In this document: positions 41,835-50,708 of the stretch, in pieces | Layout: every line of letters begins with the position of its first letter | Position numbering within the stretch: the stretch's first letter is position 1 | Source: Candidatus Thalassarchaeum betae | Lineage (GTDB): Archaea > Thermoplasmatota > Poseidoniia > Poseidoniales > Thalassarchaeaceae | Direction: 5' to 3' | Length of the DNA: 64,000 bases | Assembly: GCA_003193925.1 (NCBI GenBank) | Contig: PSPG01000008.1 | Span: 62,001 to 126,000, forward strand | Made by a program: the position numbers and the translations under genes | The notes under the pieces: model-generated | The model's database searches: none | The model's input: only the letters and a program-made list of their open reading frames with translations | Told to the model about the DNA's origin: nothing

Positions 41835-43007
41835 ATGGTGAGAACTCTCGTACTCACGGTTGACAGGGACAACGACCTCGGGGTCAAAGCCGGCATCCGC
41901 GGTCCGGTCATCGGTCGCAAGGCCACTTTGACAGCGGCCTTGCGTCTGGGCATCGCGGATCCCGAGGAGTCGGACACCAACGCGATCCTGGGGGCTCTGC
42001 GCCACCACGACAGGCTGGTCGAGAACGCGCAGGGCAACGATGAGATCGAAATCGCCCTGCTGACCGGCGATGTAAGGGTCGGGCCGCGCAGCGACCGGGC
42101 CATCGCGATGCAACTGGACGAGATTATCCAGGAGTTCCAGCCCGACTCGGCCGTGCTGGTCACCGACGGGGCCGACGACGAGGCTTCGCTTCCGATCATC
42201 ACCTCAAGGGTGCGGGTCGACCACGTCGAGAAGATCATCGTAAGGCAGTCGAAGGGCATCGAGAGCACGTACTACTATGTCGCCAAGGCGATTGACGACC
42301 CGCGTTGGCGGGCCAAACTGCTCGTTCCGGTGGCCGTCTTCCTGATGATCATCGGCCTCGGCCTGATCATCCCCGGAGGCGGGGCGCTGATCGGCGCCAT
42401 GCCGCTGTTCATCGGTATCTGGCTCCTAGCCAAGGGGCTTGGCTGGGAGCAGCAGCTGGAGCGCCTGATGATCGACATGAGGGACAGTGCGACCGGGGGG
42501 ATATGGTCGTCCCTGCTGTGGGGGCTGTCCATCGTCTCCGTGCTGCTGGCGGTACTCACAGCGTACCAGGTGTTCACTGCCTCGAGCACCGAAATCGACG
42601 CCTACGTCGCTTGGCTGGCCCTCGCTGATTTCAACGTGGACGCAGTGAACAGCGATCTCACGGTATGGGCCATCGCAGTCAACGAGGCTCTGACGTGGAT
42701 CGTCGTCTCGGCGTTCTCCTTCGCCCTGTCCCTGGGTGTGCTGCGCTGGAAGGAGGGGAGCTTCACCGGACGCAGCCTGTTGCTGCTCGGGCTGGGCATT
42801 GTGGTCTACACCTTCGCCAAGGCGACCTTGGTGGTCATCCTCATCGAGATGGGGGGCGCCGACTACAGCCTCGACTACCAGAGCGTCTCCGACACCTGGG
42901 GGATGCCTGTGTTCACAATCATCCTGTACTACCTGCTGAGGACCGCAGTGCAGTCCGTCACGGAGGAAGAGGGCGTCAGCGGGGAGAACAGGTTCTGGGG
43001 CGTCTGA
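41835..43007 (+). CDS. DUF373 family membrane protein
   Basis: Archaeal integral membrane protein of unknown function. The soluble N-terminal half has the family opening RTLVLTVDRDNDLGVKAGI plus GPVIGRKATLTAALRLGI and DPEESDTNAILGAL. From residue 155 there are about six membrane helices, for example VPVAVFLMIIGLGLIIPGGG and SLLLLGLGIVVYTFAKATL. It follows priL after 43 bases and precedes a convergent small zinc protein. The conserved acidic N-terminus could bind metal or nucleotide, which is a guess. Confidence 0.85.
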   Translation: MVRTLVLTVDRDNDLGVKAGIRGPVIGRKATLTAALRLGIADPEESDTNAILGALRHHDRLVENAQGNDEIEIALLTGDVRVGPRSDRAIAMQLDEIIQEFQPDSAVLVTDGADDEASLPIITSRVRVDHVEKIIVRQSKGIESTYYYVAKAIDDPRWRAKLLVPVAVFLMIIGLGLIIPGGGALIGAMPLFIGIWLLAKGLGWEQQLERLMIDMRDSATGGIWSSLLWGLSIVSVLLAVLTAYQVFTASSTEIDAYVAWLALADFNVDAVNSDLTVWAIAVNEALTWIVVSAFSFALSLGVLRWKEGSFTGRSLLLLGLGIVVYTFAKATLVVILIEMGGADYSLDYQSVSDTWGMPVFTIILYYLLRTAVQSVTEEEGVSGENRFWGV

Positions 43008-43424
43008 TCACGACTCGAATGTCGTGTCCATCATGCATGCGGGGCACGTCACCCTGATTGGGCGGGTGTCGGGGATGCCCAGCGCGGAGTTGCAGTGAGG
43101 GCAGACTATGGCCTGTGTGGCCCTCTCCTGACGTGCCTTGCCGGTGTGGCTGGGGTCGTACCTGAATCGGTATTTGTGCGAGTCCTCGATGAAGTCGGGG
43201 CTGCCTTCCTTCTTCTTGTTCGGCTCCTTGAACTTGGACTCTCGTTTAGGGGCGGCGGCGGGTTGATTCTGATTGAAGCCACCGCTCTGGAAGTTCTCTA
43301 TCTCGGCTTCGATCCCCTCGACGGTCATCCCCAAATCACGGGCGGCCTTGTCCACGGCGAGCTTGCGCTCGTAGTCGGACAGACCGATGAAATGCTGGAG
43401 GATGGTCGCGGGAATCTTCGCCAT
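43008..43424 (-). CDS. Small zinc-ribbon protein, function unknown
   Basis: 138 residues from ATG 43424 (MAKIPATILQHFIGLSDYE); the track extension to 43799 reads antisense through nreA. The N-terminal 50 residues are helical, the middle is a charged Pro/Lys linker (PAAAPKRESKFKEPNKKK), and the C-terminus is a zinc ribbon (VCPHCNSALGIPDTRPIRV, then CPACMMDTTF). It is divergent from nreA by about 100 bases and ends directly against the DUF373 stop. No specific function is offered. Confidence 0.6.
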   Translation of the reverse strand: MAKIPATILQHFIGLSDYERKLAVDKAARDLGMTVEGIEAEIENFQSGGFNQNQPAAAPKRESKFKEPNKKKEGSPDFIEDSHKYRFRYDPSHTGKARQERATQAIVCPHCNSALGIPDTRPIRVTCPACMMDTTFES

Positions 43425-43528
43425 GCGCTCGCTCCGTTCGACCCGAGATATCCTACCTCTTTGAATATCAACCCGTTCCCGTTCGCAGAGCAGTATCGCT
43501 AAGAGCGTTCGATTGCGATTGCCCCCCG

Positions 43529-44758
43529 ATGTTCCCGGAATGCATCGAGTGTCGCGGCACTCGAGGAATGTGCGGAATCTCCCCCTGTCCCCTGCTCGCT
43601 GACATCCGGGGCAGGTTGCCGGCGGCCGCGACGAGTTCGGTGAGCGAGTTGGTCGGCCCGAGCCCGCCCTCGCTGTTCGTAGGGAGGTACGGTTATCCCA
43701 AGGTGCGGACCGGCCCCAGCGCCGCATGGCTGGCTGACGAGGATGCGGATGCCGCCCCGCTGGTGAGCGGCGACCCAGCCGACCTCTTCGGAAGGCCACT
43801 GGAGGAGGTCGCTGCTCGTCACGCCAACCTAATCACCGGTGGGAGCGCGATGTCGGTGGAGAGCCCACGCTCGCCCGACGCCATGCTAGAGACGACGCAG
43901 CAGATAGCCATGGCCGAGAGCAGCGTCGACATCGAGCTGGACTTCGCCAAGCCCATCATGGTGGGCATGAATCCGACGTTCGACAGCATGAGCACCCCCC
44001 TAGGACCCTCAGGCGAGGTCCTACGGGCTGAGGTGGTGGGCCATGTCAGCATTCCGAGGAAGGTCGATGCGGTGGCCAACGAGGACGACCTGCTTGCTGT
44101 CGATGCCATGGATGAGCTGACAGAGGCCTCGATCGGCGAGGCTCAGATTTCCCGCCTGCTCTCCTCGGGCTTGCTGGGTCGCGAAGGCAGCAGGAAACTA
44201 GTGCCGACAAGATGGAGCATCACAGCCACCGACGACATGCTCAGCAAGCGGCTGTGGGAGAGAGTCAGGGAGCACCCTTCCCTAGACAAGGTGCTGGTCT
44301 ACGAGGCGACTTATCTCGACAACATCTTCCACATCATCCTCACTCCCGGGCTCTGGGCCTTCCACATGCTCGAGGCATGGACGCGGGGCTCGGTATGGAC
44401 TGGGACTGGCAAGGTGCTGGGAGACTGGGAGGACCTCAAGCCGCGCAGCGAGTATGCGCACAGGATCACCGGAGCCTACTACTCTGCTAGACTGGGAGTG
44501 CTGGAGCAGATGGACTCGATGAGGCGCTCCGGCGCCTGCTTGCTCTGGCGAGACATCGGACCGGGCTACTGGGCGCCTGTCGGGGTCTGGCTGATCCGCG
44601 AGACCGTTCGCGAGGCGATGAAGCAGGCCCCGAAGCAGTTCGATTCCCTCAAGCAGGCCGTCGACTACGTTGCCCCGAGGGTCTCGGCTCCTGACGACCT
44701 GCGCAACAGCTGGTTCGTGAAGAGGAGTCGGCAGACCACGCTGGACTCGTTCGAGTGA
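43529..44758 (+). CDS. nreA: NreA-type archaeal DNA repair protein with PIP box
   Basis: Member of the archaeal Nre family linked to DNA damage tolerance together with PCNA. N-terminal zinc-type cysteines (CIECRGTRGMCGISPC) are followed by SPPSLFVGRYGYPKVRTGP, the Nre N-terminal signature. The middle carries EVVGHVSIPRKVDAVA, and the C-terminal half matches the second Nre domain (GAYYSARLGVLEQMDSM, then GPGYWAPVGVWLIRE). The last residues QTTLDSFE form a PCNA-interacting motif. Its place beside primase and PolD subunits fits a replisome-linked role. Confidence 0.9.
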   Translation: MFPECIECRGTRGMCGISPCPLLADIRGRLPAAATSSVSELVGPSPPSLFVGRYGYPKVRTGPSAAWLADEDADAAPLVSGDPADLFGRPLEEVAARHANLITGGSAMSVESPRSPDAMLETTQQIAMAESSVDIELDFAKPIMVGMNPTFDSMSTPLGPSGEVLRAEVVGHVSIPRKVDAVANEDDLLAVDAMDELTEASIGEAQISRLLSSGLLGREGSRKLVPTRWSITATDDMLSKRLWERVREHPSLDKVLVYEATYLDNIFHIILTPGLWAFHMLEAWTRGSVWTGTGKVLGDWEDLKPRSEYAHRITGAYYSARLGVLEQMDSMRRSGACLLWRDIGPGYWAPVGVWLIRETVREAMKQAPKQFDSLKQAVDYVAPRVSAPDDLRNSWFVKRSRQTTLDSFE

Positions 44759-45403
44759 TCAGCGCGACTTCTTGAGGAAGCCGCCGACGATCTCGCTCTC
44801 GGCCTTGACCAACTGCTCGGCCACAGTCGACTTGGACAGACCCAACTTGGAGGCGAGCCCCCTGATTGAAATCTTCTTTGGGACCTCGTACCAACCGTGC
44901 CGGTGAGCGATCTTGATGATTCTGTACTGCTGCAGGGTCGGGCCCTTCTGGACTATTCCCTCTGAATCCTTGGCCTTGGTGATGCGATCGACGGGTATCG
45001 CCCTCCTGAGCGCATTGAGGAAGGACACCAAGGAGGCCTGTCGGCCGGCGACCTGGATGATCAGCCCGCTCGATGTGATATTGCTCCCAGCGAGCAGAGT
45101 AAGGTCGCGAGAATGGAAGAACCGTCCGAGGAAGTCAGAATCGAAGTCGAGGATCACCAAGTGGTGGGTCAGATAGTCCGTGCTCCACTCTTCGATGATC
45201 TCCACGACTGTGATTCCTCCGACGCTGAAGCCTGGCGAAGGGCACCCTGCATCGGTGGTTATGCACTCGCACATCACGCGTAGGTTTCCGTCTACCTGGT
45301 CCAGTACTCCGCGGTAGTCCCAACTCACCGCTTGGAGGGCTGCTCGCGCCCTCGGGTCATGCACGATAGAGGGAATCGCGCACTCGACCCTGACGGCTCT
45401 CAT
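44759..45403 (-). CDS. HTH-10 (bacterio-opsin activator type) transcription regulator
   Basis: Probable transcription regulator. The C-terminal 55 residues are the HTH-10/Bat-like domain (LQQYRIIKIAHRHGWYEVPKKISIRGLASKLGLSKSTVAEQ is the family pattern; recognition helix SKLGLSKSTVAEQLVKAE). The N-terminal about 150 residues are an uncharacterised alpha/beta sensor with cysteines (MCECITTDAGCPSPGF). It is convergent with nreA and is preceded (minus strand) by an AT-rich TATA-like box. The giant surface-protein gene lies upstream on the same strand. Confidence 0.83.
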   Translation of the reverse strand: MRAVRVECAIPSIVHDPRARAALQAVSWDYRGVLDQVDGNLRVMCECITTDAGCPSPGFSVGGITVVEIIEEWSTDYLTHHLVILDFDSDFLGRFFHSRDLTLLAGSNITSSGLIIQVAGRQASLVSFLNALRRAIPVDRITKAKDSEGIVQKGPTLQQYRIIKIAHRHGWYEVPKKISIRGLASKLGLSKSTVAEQLVKAESEIVGGFLKKSR

Positions 45404-45437
45404 AGGAGGTCCTCAGAGAATCGAGTCTCACCCGAGG

Positions 45438-45450
45438 TTATGAAAATACT
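45438..45450 (-). promoter_or_regulatory. TATA-like box of the HTH-10 regulator gene
   Basis: AAGTATTTTCATAA on the minus strand is the only AT-rich run in the 67-base gap, 35-47 bases before the regulator ATG. The position suits a TATA box with a short leader. Confidence 0.45.
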
Positions 45451-45470
45451 TCATTGCTGCTCGTCTCGGC

Positions 45471-48400
45471 TCAATTTCTCCCTCTGCGCACCTTCTCCTC
45501 GTTCCTCACGATGGCCCTTGCCACCTCCGGTGAGTAACCGAGGTCGGACAGGTCTCGCACTTCCTTCTCGGGTGTATTCAGAGCGTGGGATGAGCCCGAG
45601 CGCATCGATTCCTCGACAGACCGGGTTTGGTCTGCGAGCTCGTACCGTCCTCGTCCTCTCTGGGAGGACAGGACCATTCCTGCTAGCAGCAGGACCGTCA
45701 GGCTGCCGATGATCAACGTCATGAAGGCGTTGCTGCGCAGCGTGTGTAGTATCCTGCCGGAGACGTGGTCGTCCTCTATCGAGTCCATGCAGCCGTCGCC
45801 GTCGATGTCGTTGTCCGAGTTGGAGTTCCAGTTGATTAGGCCCAGTGGGCAGCTGTCCTCGGAGTCCGGCACCCCGTCGCCGTCGTCGTCCCAGTCCTCG
45901 GTCTCGTCGTCGCAGCCGTCCCTGTCGTAGTCCGAGTTCACCGTCATGCTGTTCGGGCACTGGTCATCGGCGTCGAGGACGTTGTCGCCGTCGTCGTCCC
46001 AGTCCTCGGTCTCGTCGTCGCAGCCGTCCCTGTCGAAGTCGGTGATGAGAGTCGATACCCAATCCGAGGTTGGGTCGCCCTCGCAGTTGTCGAAGGCCGA
46101 CTCGATGCCGTCGTTGTCGAGGTCGTTGTCCTCGGTGTAGTCGTCGCAGCCGTCGCCGTCGAGGTCGGTGTGGGACTCGGCTGTTAGCACGCTGCGCACG
46201 CAGCTGTCCTCGAAGTCGGAATAGCCGTCACCGTCGTCGTCGCTGTCCTCGTTGGCGTCGTTGCAGCCGTCGGAGTCCCAGTCGTTGAGCGGGGTCGAGA
46301 TCCAACCGAGCATGCCCCTCGGGCACTCATCGAACTCGCCCAGCACGCCATCGTTGTCGATGTCCATGTCCTCGGCGACGTCGTGGCATCCGTCTGAGTC
46401 GTAGTCGCTCGACGGATCGGAGAACCACAGGGTCATGCCCAGCGGGCAGAGGTCGTCGGCGTCGGTGACGCCGTCGTTGTCGTCGTCCTCGTCCTCCTGG
46501 AGGTCGTGGCAGCCGTCGCCGTCGTGGTCGAAGATGGTGCTGCTCCACCCCACGACGCCCACGGGGCAGTCGTCCTCGGCGTCGGGGTACGGGTCGTTGT
46601 CGTCGTTGTCGTCCTCGTCGGCGTCGCGACAGCCGTCGCCGTCGTGGTCCTCGGCGAAGGAGCCCCAGTACTGCGCGCCGTTAGGACACAGGTCGAGGTA
46701 GTTCTCGACGCCGTCGCCGTCGGTGTCCGGGTCCTCGTGGAGGTCGTCGCACCCGTCAGCGTCCAGATCGACGTGCTCACCCATGTAGCCGGACGGGCAT
46801 GAGTCATAGGCGTCGGGATAAGCATCGTTGTCGTCGTTGAGGTCCTCGGAGGCGTCTCTGCAGCCGTCGCCGTCGTGGTCGGTGTCGATGTCCGAGGTCC
46901 AGCCGGTCTCGCCGAACTGGCAGTCGTCCTCGTCGTCGGTGACGCCGTCGCCGTCATCGTCGTTCCAGTCGGCCTCGTTGACGAGGTTGACCAAGATGGT
47001 CTTGCTAGTCGTAGCCTCGGCCTTGGTGGAGGAAGTCACGGTGACGGTCAGGTGGAACGTCTGGTCATCGTTGACCTCCTGCAGGCTCGGAGCGCGCAGG
47101 AACAGGTCGAGGTCGCTCGTGGTACCCTCGATCAGGGTCGTGGTAGACTGGTACGACTTCGAGAAGCCGACGTCGACGAACCAGTCATCCGGGGCGCCAT
47201 GCGCATCTGTGATCACGATGTCACTGCCACCCGATACCCTGATTCCGCGGAGCATCATCTCCACGTTGGTGGACTCGCCGGGCCCTAGGGTGATCTCGTC
47301 TGGCTGGGCGGGGGCCAACTCGATGACCATGTTGTAGACGTTCTCGGACCACATGCAGACGTCCCACCTGTCCGCTGAGGACGAGGTCTCGGAGCAGTCG
47401 GGCGTGGTCCAGATGATCTCCCTGTCGGGCCAGTCGAAGTTGACGATTGGCTGGGAGCTGCTGTCGAGACCGGTTCCGAAGACGCCCATCAGGTTGTCAG
47501 TGCTGGTGGCGATGATGCGGGTGTTGATGACCCCATAGGCCTGCTCGAGGGTCCGACCCAGTGGCATCTCGCCGTCTTCCAACTGCGGCGACACGATGCG
47601 GGTCCAGCGCAACTCGACCCTGCTGTTCTCGTCACCGGTACCCGACATCGACTCGAACCAGGTGATATGGATCGAGCCGTCGTTGTCGAAGTCGACCCGG
47701 GGGTTGGAGCCCCAAGTCATGTCGGAGCCTATTACAGCTGAATCAGTTACCACTGCGACTTGACTCATTTCTAGGCCATCAGCCTCGCCGTCGAGTGCAC
47801 CAGCGCGGTCGAGGTCAATCTGCATGTAGTGCAACTGCGACGGGCCGACCTTGCTGGGAATCGTAGAGCGACCATCTACCCAGACGACGTGGATATTGCC
47901 ATCATCGTCCACGTTGACATCTGGGCTGGAACTCCAACCGTGGCCATTGGTAAGGCGCGTGTCGTTGACCAGCACGAAGTGGCCTATTGTCCCCCAACCA
48001 CTGCCGTCTTCCTGCCAGACGTAGTCAAGCGCGGGTCCGATGTCCTCCACATACTGGCCGGTGTCTGGATCAATTGACGTGGCTGAATCGCCAGGCCTCC
48101 AGGTTGTACGCGGGTTGTTGAGAAGTGAATATGGATTTAGTACGGTGAGGAATGTTTCTGTCGAGCCGGTGCCAGAGGTGAGAGCGATGATCGACTGAAC
48201 CAGCGCCTGCATCTCCTCGGTGTAGTTAGCGAGCGGGACGACGACATCATCGATCCAGACAGCGTCGCTGCCTGCGCTGACGCTGCCGTCCTTGACGTAG
48301 GCCCACTTCAGAGTGTGCTGGCCGAGTGAGACCGGAGTGGAGAAGTTGCCACTCTGCGAGCCTGACCACTGGGCGATCTGAGCGCCGTCGATGGAGAAGG

Positions 48401-50633
48401 TCAGGAAGTCGTAGTTCGCCTCCGACGAGACGTTGTAGGCGAAGGTGACGGTGCCGTTGGAAAGCACCCCGGTGAACTCCAGATTGGTGTTGTCGCCGTC
48501 GGAAATATCTCCGGATCTGGCCGAGTACGCACCTGAGATGGGGGTCGAGGGGGGATTGGACGAAGAGACGTACGAGTAGTCAGCCGATACCGAGGTTCCT
48601 CCGTCGCCGTAGGTGTCATTCAGGTAAATTGTGTAATTCCCTGCGCCGGTGAAACTTACCAGAACCCCATTGTAGTAATTGTAGACAGTGCTGCTATTGA
48701 ATGAAGCAACTGTTCCATCGGGTAGAATGACATCCATGCTGAATTCGGATGCCCAGTTGTCCACGGTTACCGTCAGGTCGGCTGTGACCCCGGCGGGTTG
48801 CGTGTAGTTGCACGACACAGAGTAGAACGACGGGTTGTTTGTGGTCCCCCCGATATCGCACAGGTTGGCTTGAGAGTAGACGTTGCCGTTGTTGGCCGCT
48901 TCCACGTACCACATCGAGGTCCCGGACACGCCCCAGCCGTTGGTCAGGTAGCCCGACTCGAAGTCGCCCTCGAAGTTAGCCATGTTGTCGGTCGGGTAGA
49001 GGAACATGTCGCCTTCCGCATCTGTGGTGTTGACCGCGGAGTCGTCACAGGTTCTGTCCTGTATCCCCGTGGTGTTGGAAGCGCACTGAGCGAGATCCAT
49101 CATGTGAGAGCGGACGTGTGTGTCATTTGCCCATATCGTGCTCGCGCCGTAGGAGGTGGTGCCAGCCACCGGGATGGGGATGATGCCGGCGCTGACGCAG
49201 GCATCGTGGGCCTCGCTGATGCTCTGGTAATCGTTTGCCTCCTGAGCCTGATAGCCGTTGCCCGAGCCGCCGTACGGGCCCTCGTCTGAGACCGGGATGA
49301 CCAGTTTGGTGGCGTTGGGATTCCACTTGTGGTCAGCGGCCGTGGCCGGGTTGCCCGGGGTCATGCCCGAGTTGTCCCGCCAAGACAGGCATGCCCAGGT
49401 CGAGCCGGGGCCCCACATCTCGCTGTTGTAACCCCAATCTGGCGGGATGGTGAGTGAGGAGTTGTTGTACATGACAGCGTCCAGGGTGCGGATTCCCCCC
49501 GTCGTGTCAGATGAGTTCTGTCCGAGGTACGAGGTTCTGGGTCCCTCAGAGCCGCTGCCACCGATTATGTAGCCATCTTCGCAGTTCTTGTGCGTAGCAG
49601 CGTGGGACATCTGCCCGCTGATGGCGTAAAGAGTCTCGAGAACGGTGATGCTGGCCTGCTCGAGCAGCGGCTTGACTCCCTGGAAGTACTCGCCGCTGGT
49701 CAGGTTGCCACCGTAGAACACAGCGCAGATATCCTCCCACTCCGCGGTCATCGAGCCGGAGGAGTCGAGCAGCGCGACGTACTCGACGAGGCTGCCTCGC
49801 GTGTCCTCCCAGACCACGATGACGGTGTTGTTGGCTCCCATCGATATTGCCGGGTTGCCCTTGAACCCGAGTGCCGGTGTGATGATCGAGTTGTTGATCT
49901 GGACGGAGAAGTTCCCCGACGAGTCGTATGTCAGCATCGTGTAGTAAATCAGCGGGGTGCCGAAGTACAGCCCCTGCGAGTCGTAGGTGTCGACCCAGAC
50001 CACGTGAGCCCCGTCGTAGGAGTCGATGGCGATGTCGGGGTCGTCGCGCACTCCGGTGCCGTCTGCGACGGTGTAGGAGACCAGCGTCATGTTGGCGATG
50101 TCGCCGGAATCGCCGTCCCGGTCGTCCAAAGCGGGGTCGATAAGGGTGTACAGGATCTCGAGGTCGGTTATCGCCCAGACGATGTGAGCCCGGTTGTTAG
50201 AGTCGACCACCAGAGACGGGCTGGAGATGGCTGAGGAGCTGTTGGAGCCGATCAGGGTGTTGGATATCAGCACGGCATCGACGCCAGTGGTGGCTATCAG
50301 AGCGTACTGGAGAAGCGGCTGGGAGCCGTTCTCGATCCACACCAGATGGACTCTGCTCTGGTTGTCCATGACGCCTGTGACCTCGACCGGGTTCGATGTG
50401 TTGAGGCTCGACATCAGCGTCTGCGTGGAGCTGTCGTTCAGCGTGTTGTTGGCCGTGTCGTGCCGACTCTCGACTGGTTCGAGGAAGGAGGGGTCGGTCG
50501 ACATCGAGGGCGCGAACACAGAGGCTACCATCAGGAAGGACAGGAAGAGCGTCAGATGCGTCTTCCGGGTATTCTCGTTTCTAACACGCCTCAGCGGCGG
50601 GCAATCATATGTTGGGGCGGGCTGTCGAACCAT
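45471..50633 (-). CDS. Giant membrane-anchored surface protein with thrombospondin type 3 repeats
   Basis: 1720 residues. The N-terminus has a basic region and signal-like helix (HLTLFLSFLMVASVFAPSMS). Then come propeller-like repeats (HLVWIENGSQPLLQYALI, HVVWVDTYDSQGLYF), a vWA-like segment with strands KLVIPVSDEGPYGG and ACVSAGIIPIPVAGTTS, and beta-sandwich domains. About ten Ca-binding TSP3-like units follow from roughly 1225 to 1618 (pattern DHDGDGCRDADEDDNDDNDP with CPxG). A membrane helix (MTLIIGSLTVLLLAGMVL) and a 60-residue cytoplasmic tail end it. Likely a calcium-stiffened adhesin or degradation-linked surface protein; substrate unknown. Many Asn-Ser/Thr sites suggest glycosylation. 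Confidence 0.85.
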   Translation of the reverse strand: MVRQPAPTYDCPPLRRVRNENTRKTHLTLFLSFLMVASVFAPSMSTDPSFLEPVESRHDTANNTLNDSSTQTLMSSLNTSNPVEVTGVMDNQSRVHLVWIENGSQPLLQYALIATTGVDAVLISNTLIGSNSSSAISSPSLVVDSNNRAHIVWAITDLEILYTLIDPALDDRDGDSGDIANMTLVSYTVADGTGVRDDPDIAIDSYDGAHVVWVDTYDSQGLYFGTPLIYYTMLTYDSSGNFSVQINNSIITPALGFKGNPAISMGANNTVIVVWEDTRGSLVEYVALLDSSGSMTAEWEDICAVFYGGNLTSGEYFQGVKPLLEQASITVLETLYAISGQMSHAATHKNCEDGYIIGGSGSEGPRTSYLGQNSSDTTGGIRTLDAVMYNNSSLTIPPDWGYNSEMWGPGSTWACLSWRDNSGMTPGNPATAADHKWNPNATKLVIPVSDEGPYGGSGNGYQAQEANDYQSISEAHDACVSAGIIPIPVAGTTSYGASTIWANDTHVRSHMMDLAQCASNTTGIQDRTCDDSAVNTTDAEGDMFLYPTDNMANFEGDFESGYLTNGWGVSGTSMWYVEAANNGNVYSQANLCDIGGTTNNPSFYSVSCNYTQPAGVTADLTVTVDNWASEFSMDVILPDGTVASFNSSTVYNYYNGVLVSFTGAGNYTIYLNDTYGDGGTSVSADYSYVSSSNPPSTPISGAYSARSGDISDGDNTNLEFTGVLSNGTVTFAYNVSSEANYDFLTFSIDGAQIAQWSGSQSGNFSTPVSLGQHTLKWAYVKDGSVSAGSDAVWIDDVVVPLANYTEEMQALVQSIIALTSGTGSTETFLTVLNPYSLLNNPRTTWRPGDSATSIDPDTGQYVEDIGPALDYVWQEDGSGWGTIGHFVLVNDTRLTNGHGWSSSPDVNVDDDGNIHVVWVDGRSTIPSKVGPSQLHYMQIDLDRAGALDGEADGLEMSQVAVVTDSAVIGSDMTWGSNPRVDFDNDGSIHITWFESMSGTGDENSRVELRWTRIVSPQLEDGEMPLGRTLEQAYGVINTRIIATSTDNLMGVFGTGLDSSSQPIVNFDWPDREIIWTTPDCSETSSSADRWDVCMWSENVYNMVIELAPAQPDEITLGPGESTNVEMMLRGIRVSGGSDIVITDAHGAPDDWFVDVGFSKSYQSTTTLIEGTTSDLDLFLRAPSLQEVNDDQTFHLTVTVTSSTKAEATTSKTILVNLVNEADWNDDDGDGVTDDEDDCQFGETGWTSDIDTDHDGDGCRDASEDLNDDNDAYPDAYDSCPSGYMGEHVDLDADGCDDLHEDPDTDGDGVENYLDLCPNGAQYWGSFAEDHDGDGCRDADEDDNDDNDPYPDAEDDCPVGVVGWSSTIFDHDGDGCHDLQEDEDDDNDGVTDADDLCPLGMTLWFSDPSSDYDSDGCHDVAEDMDIDNDGVLGEFDECPRGMLGWISTPLNDWDSDGCNDANEDSDDDGDGYSDFEDSCVRSVLTAESHTDLDGDGCDDYTEDNDLDNDGIESAFDNCEGDPTSDWVSTLITDFDRDGCDDETEDWDDDGDNVLDADDQCPNSMTVNSDYDRDGCDDETEDWDDDGDGVPDSEDSCPLGLINWNSNSDNDIDGDGCMDSIEDDHVSGRILHTLRSNAFMTLIIGSLTVLLLAGMVLSSQRGRGRYELADQTRSVEESMRSGSSHALNTPEKEVRDLSDLGYSPEVARAIVRNEEKVRRGRN

Positions 50634-50708
50634 GCTTGGCCAAAGCCAGGCATACCCATAGTAGGGTCGCCGGACAGGTCCGCTAAAGCCCGATTCCAGC
50701 GTTTTTCG

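Noticed and set aside
45700-47340. Plus-strand Ser/Arg-rich ORFs opposite the giant surface protein
   Set aside because: Shadows of the Asp-rich TSP3 repeats; the minus frame has clear repeats, signal and membrane segments.
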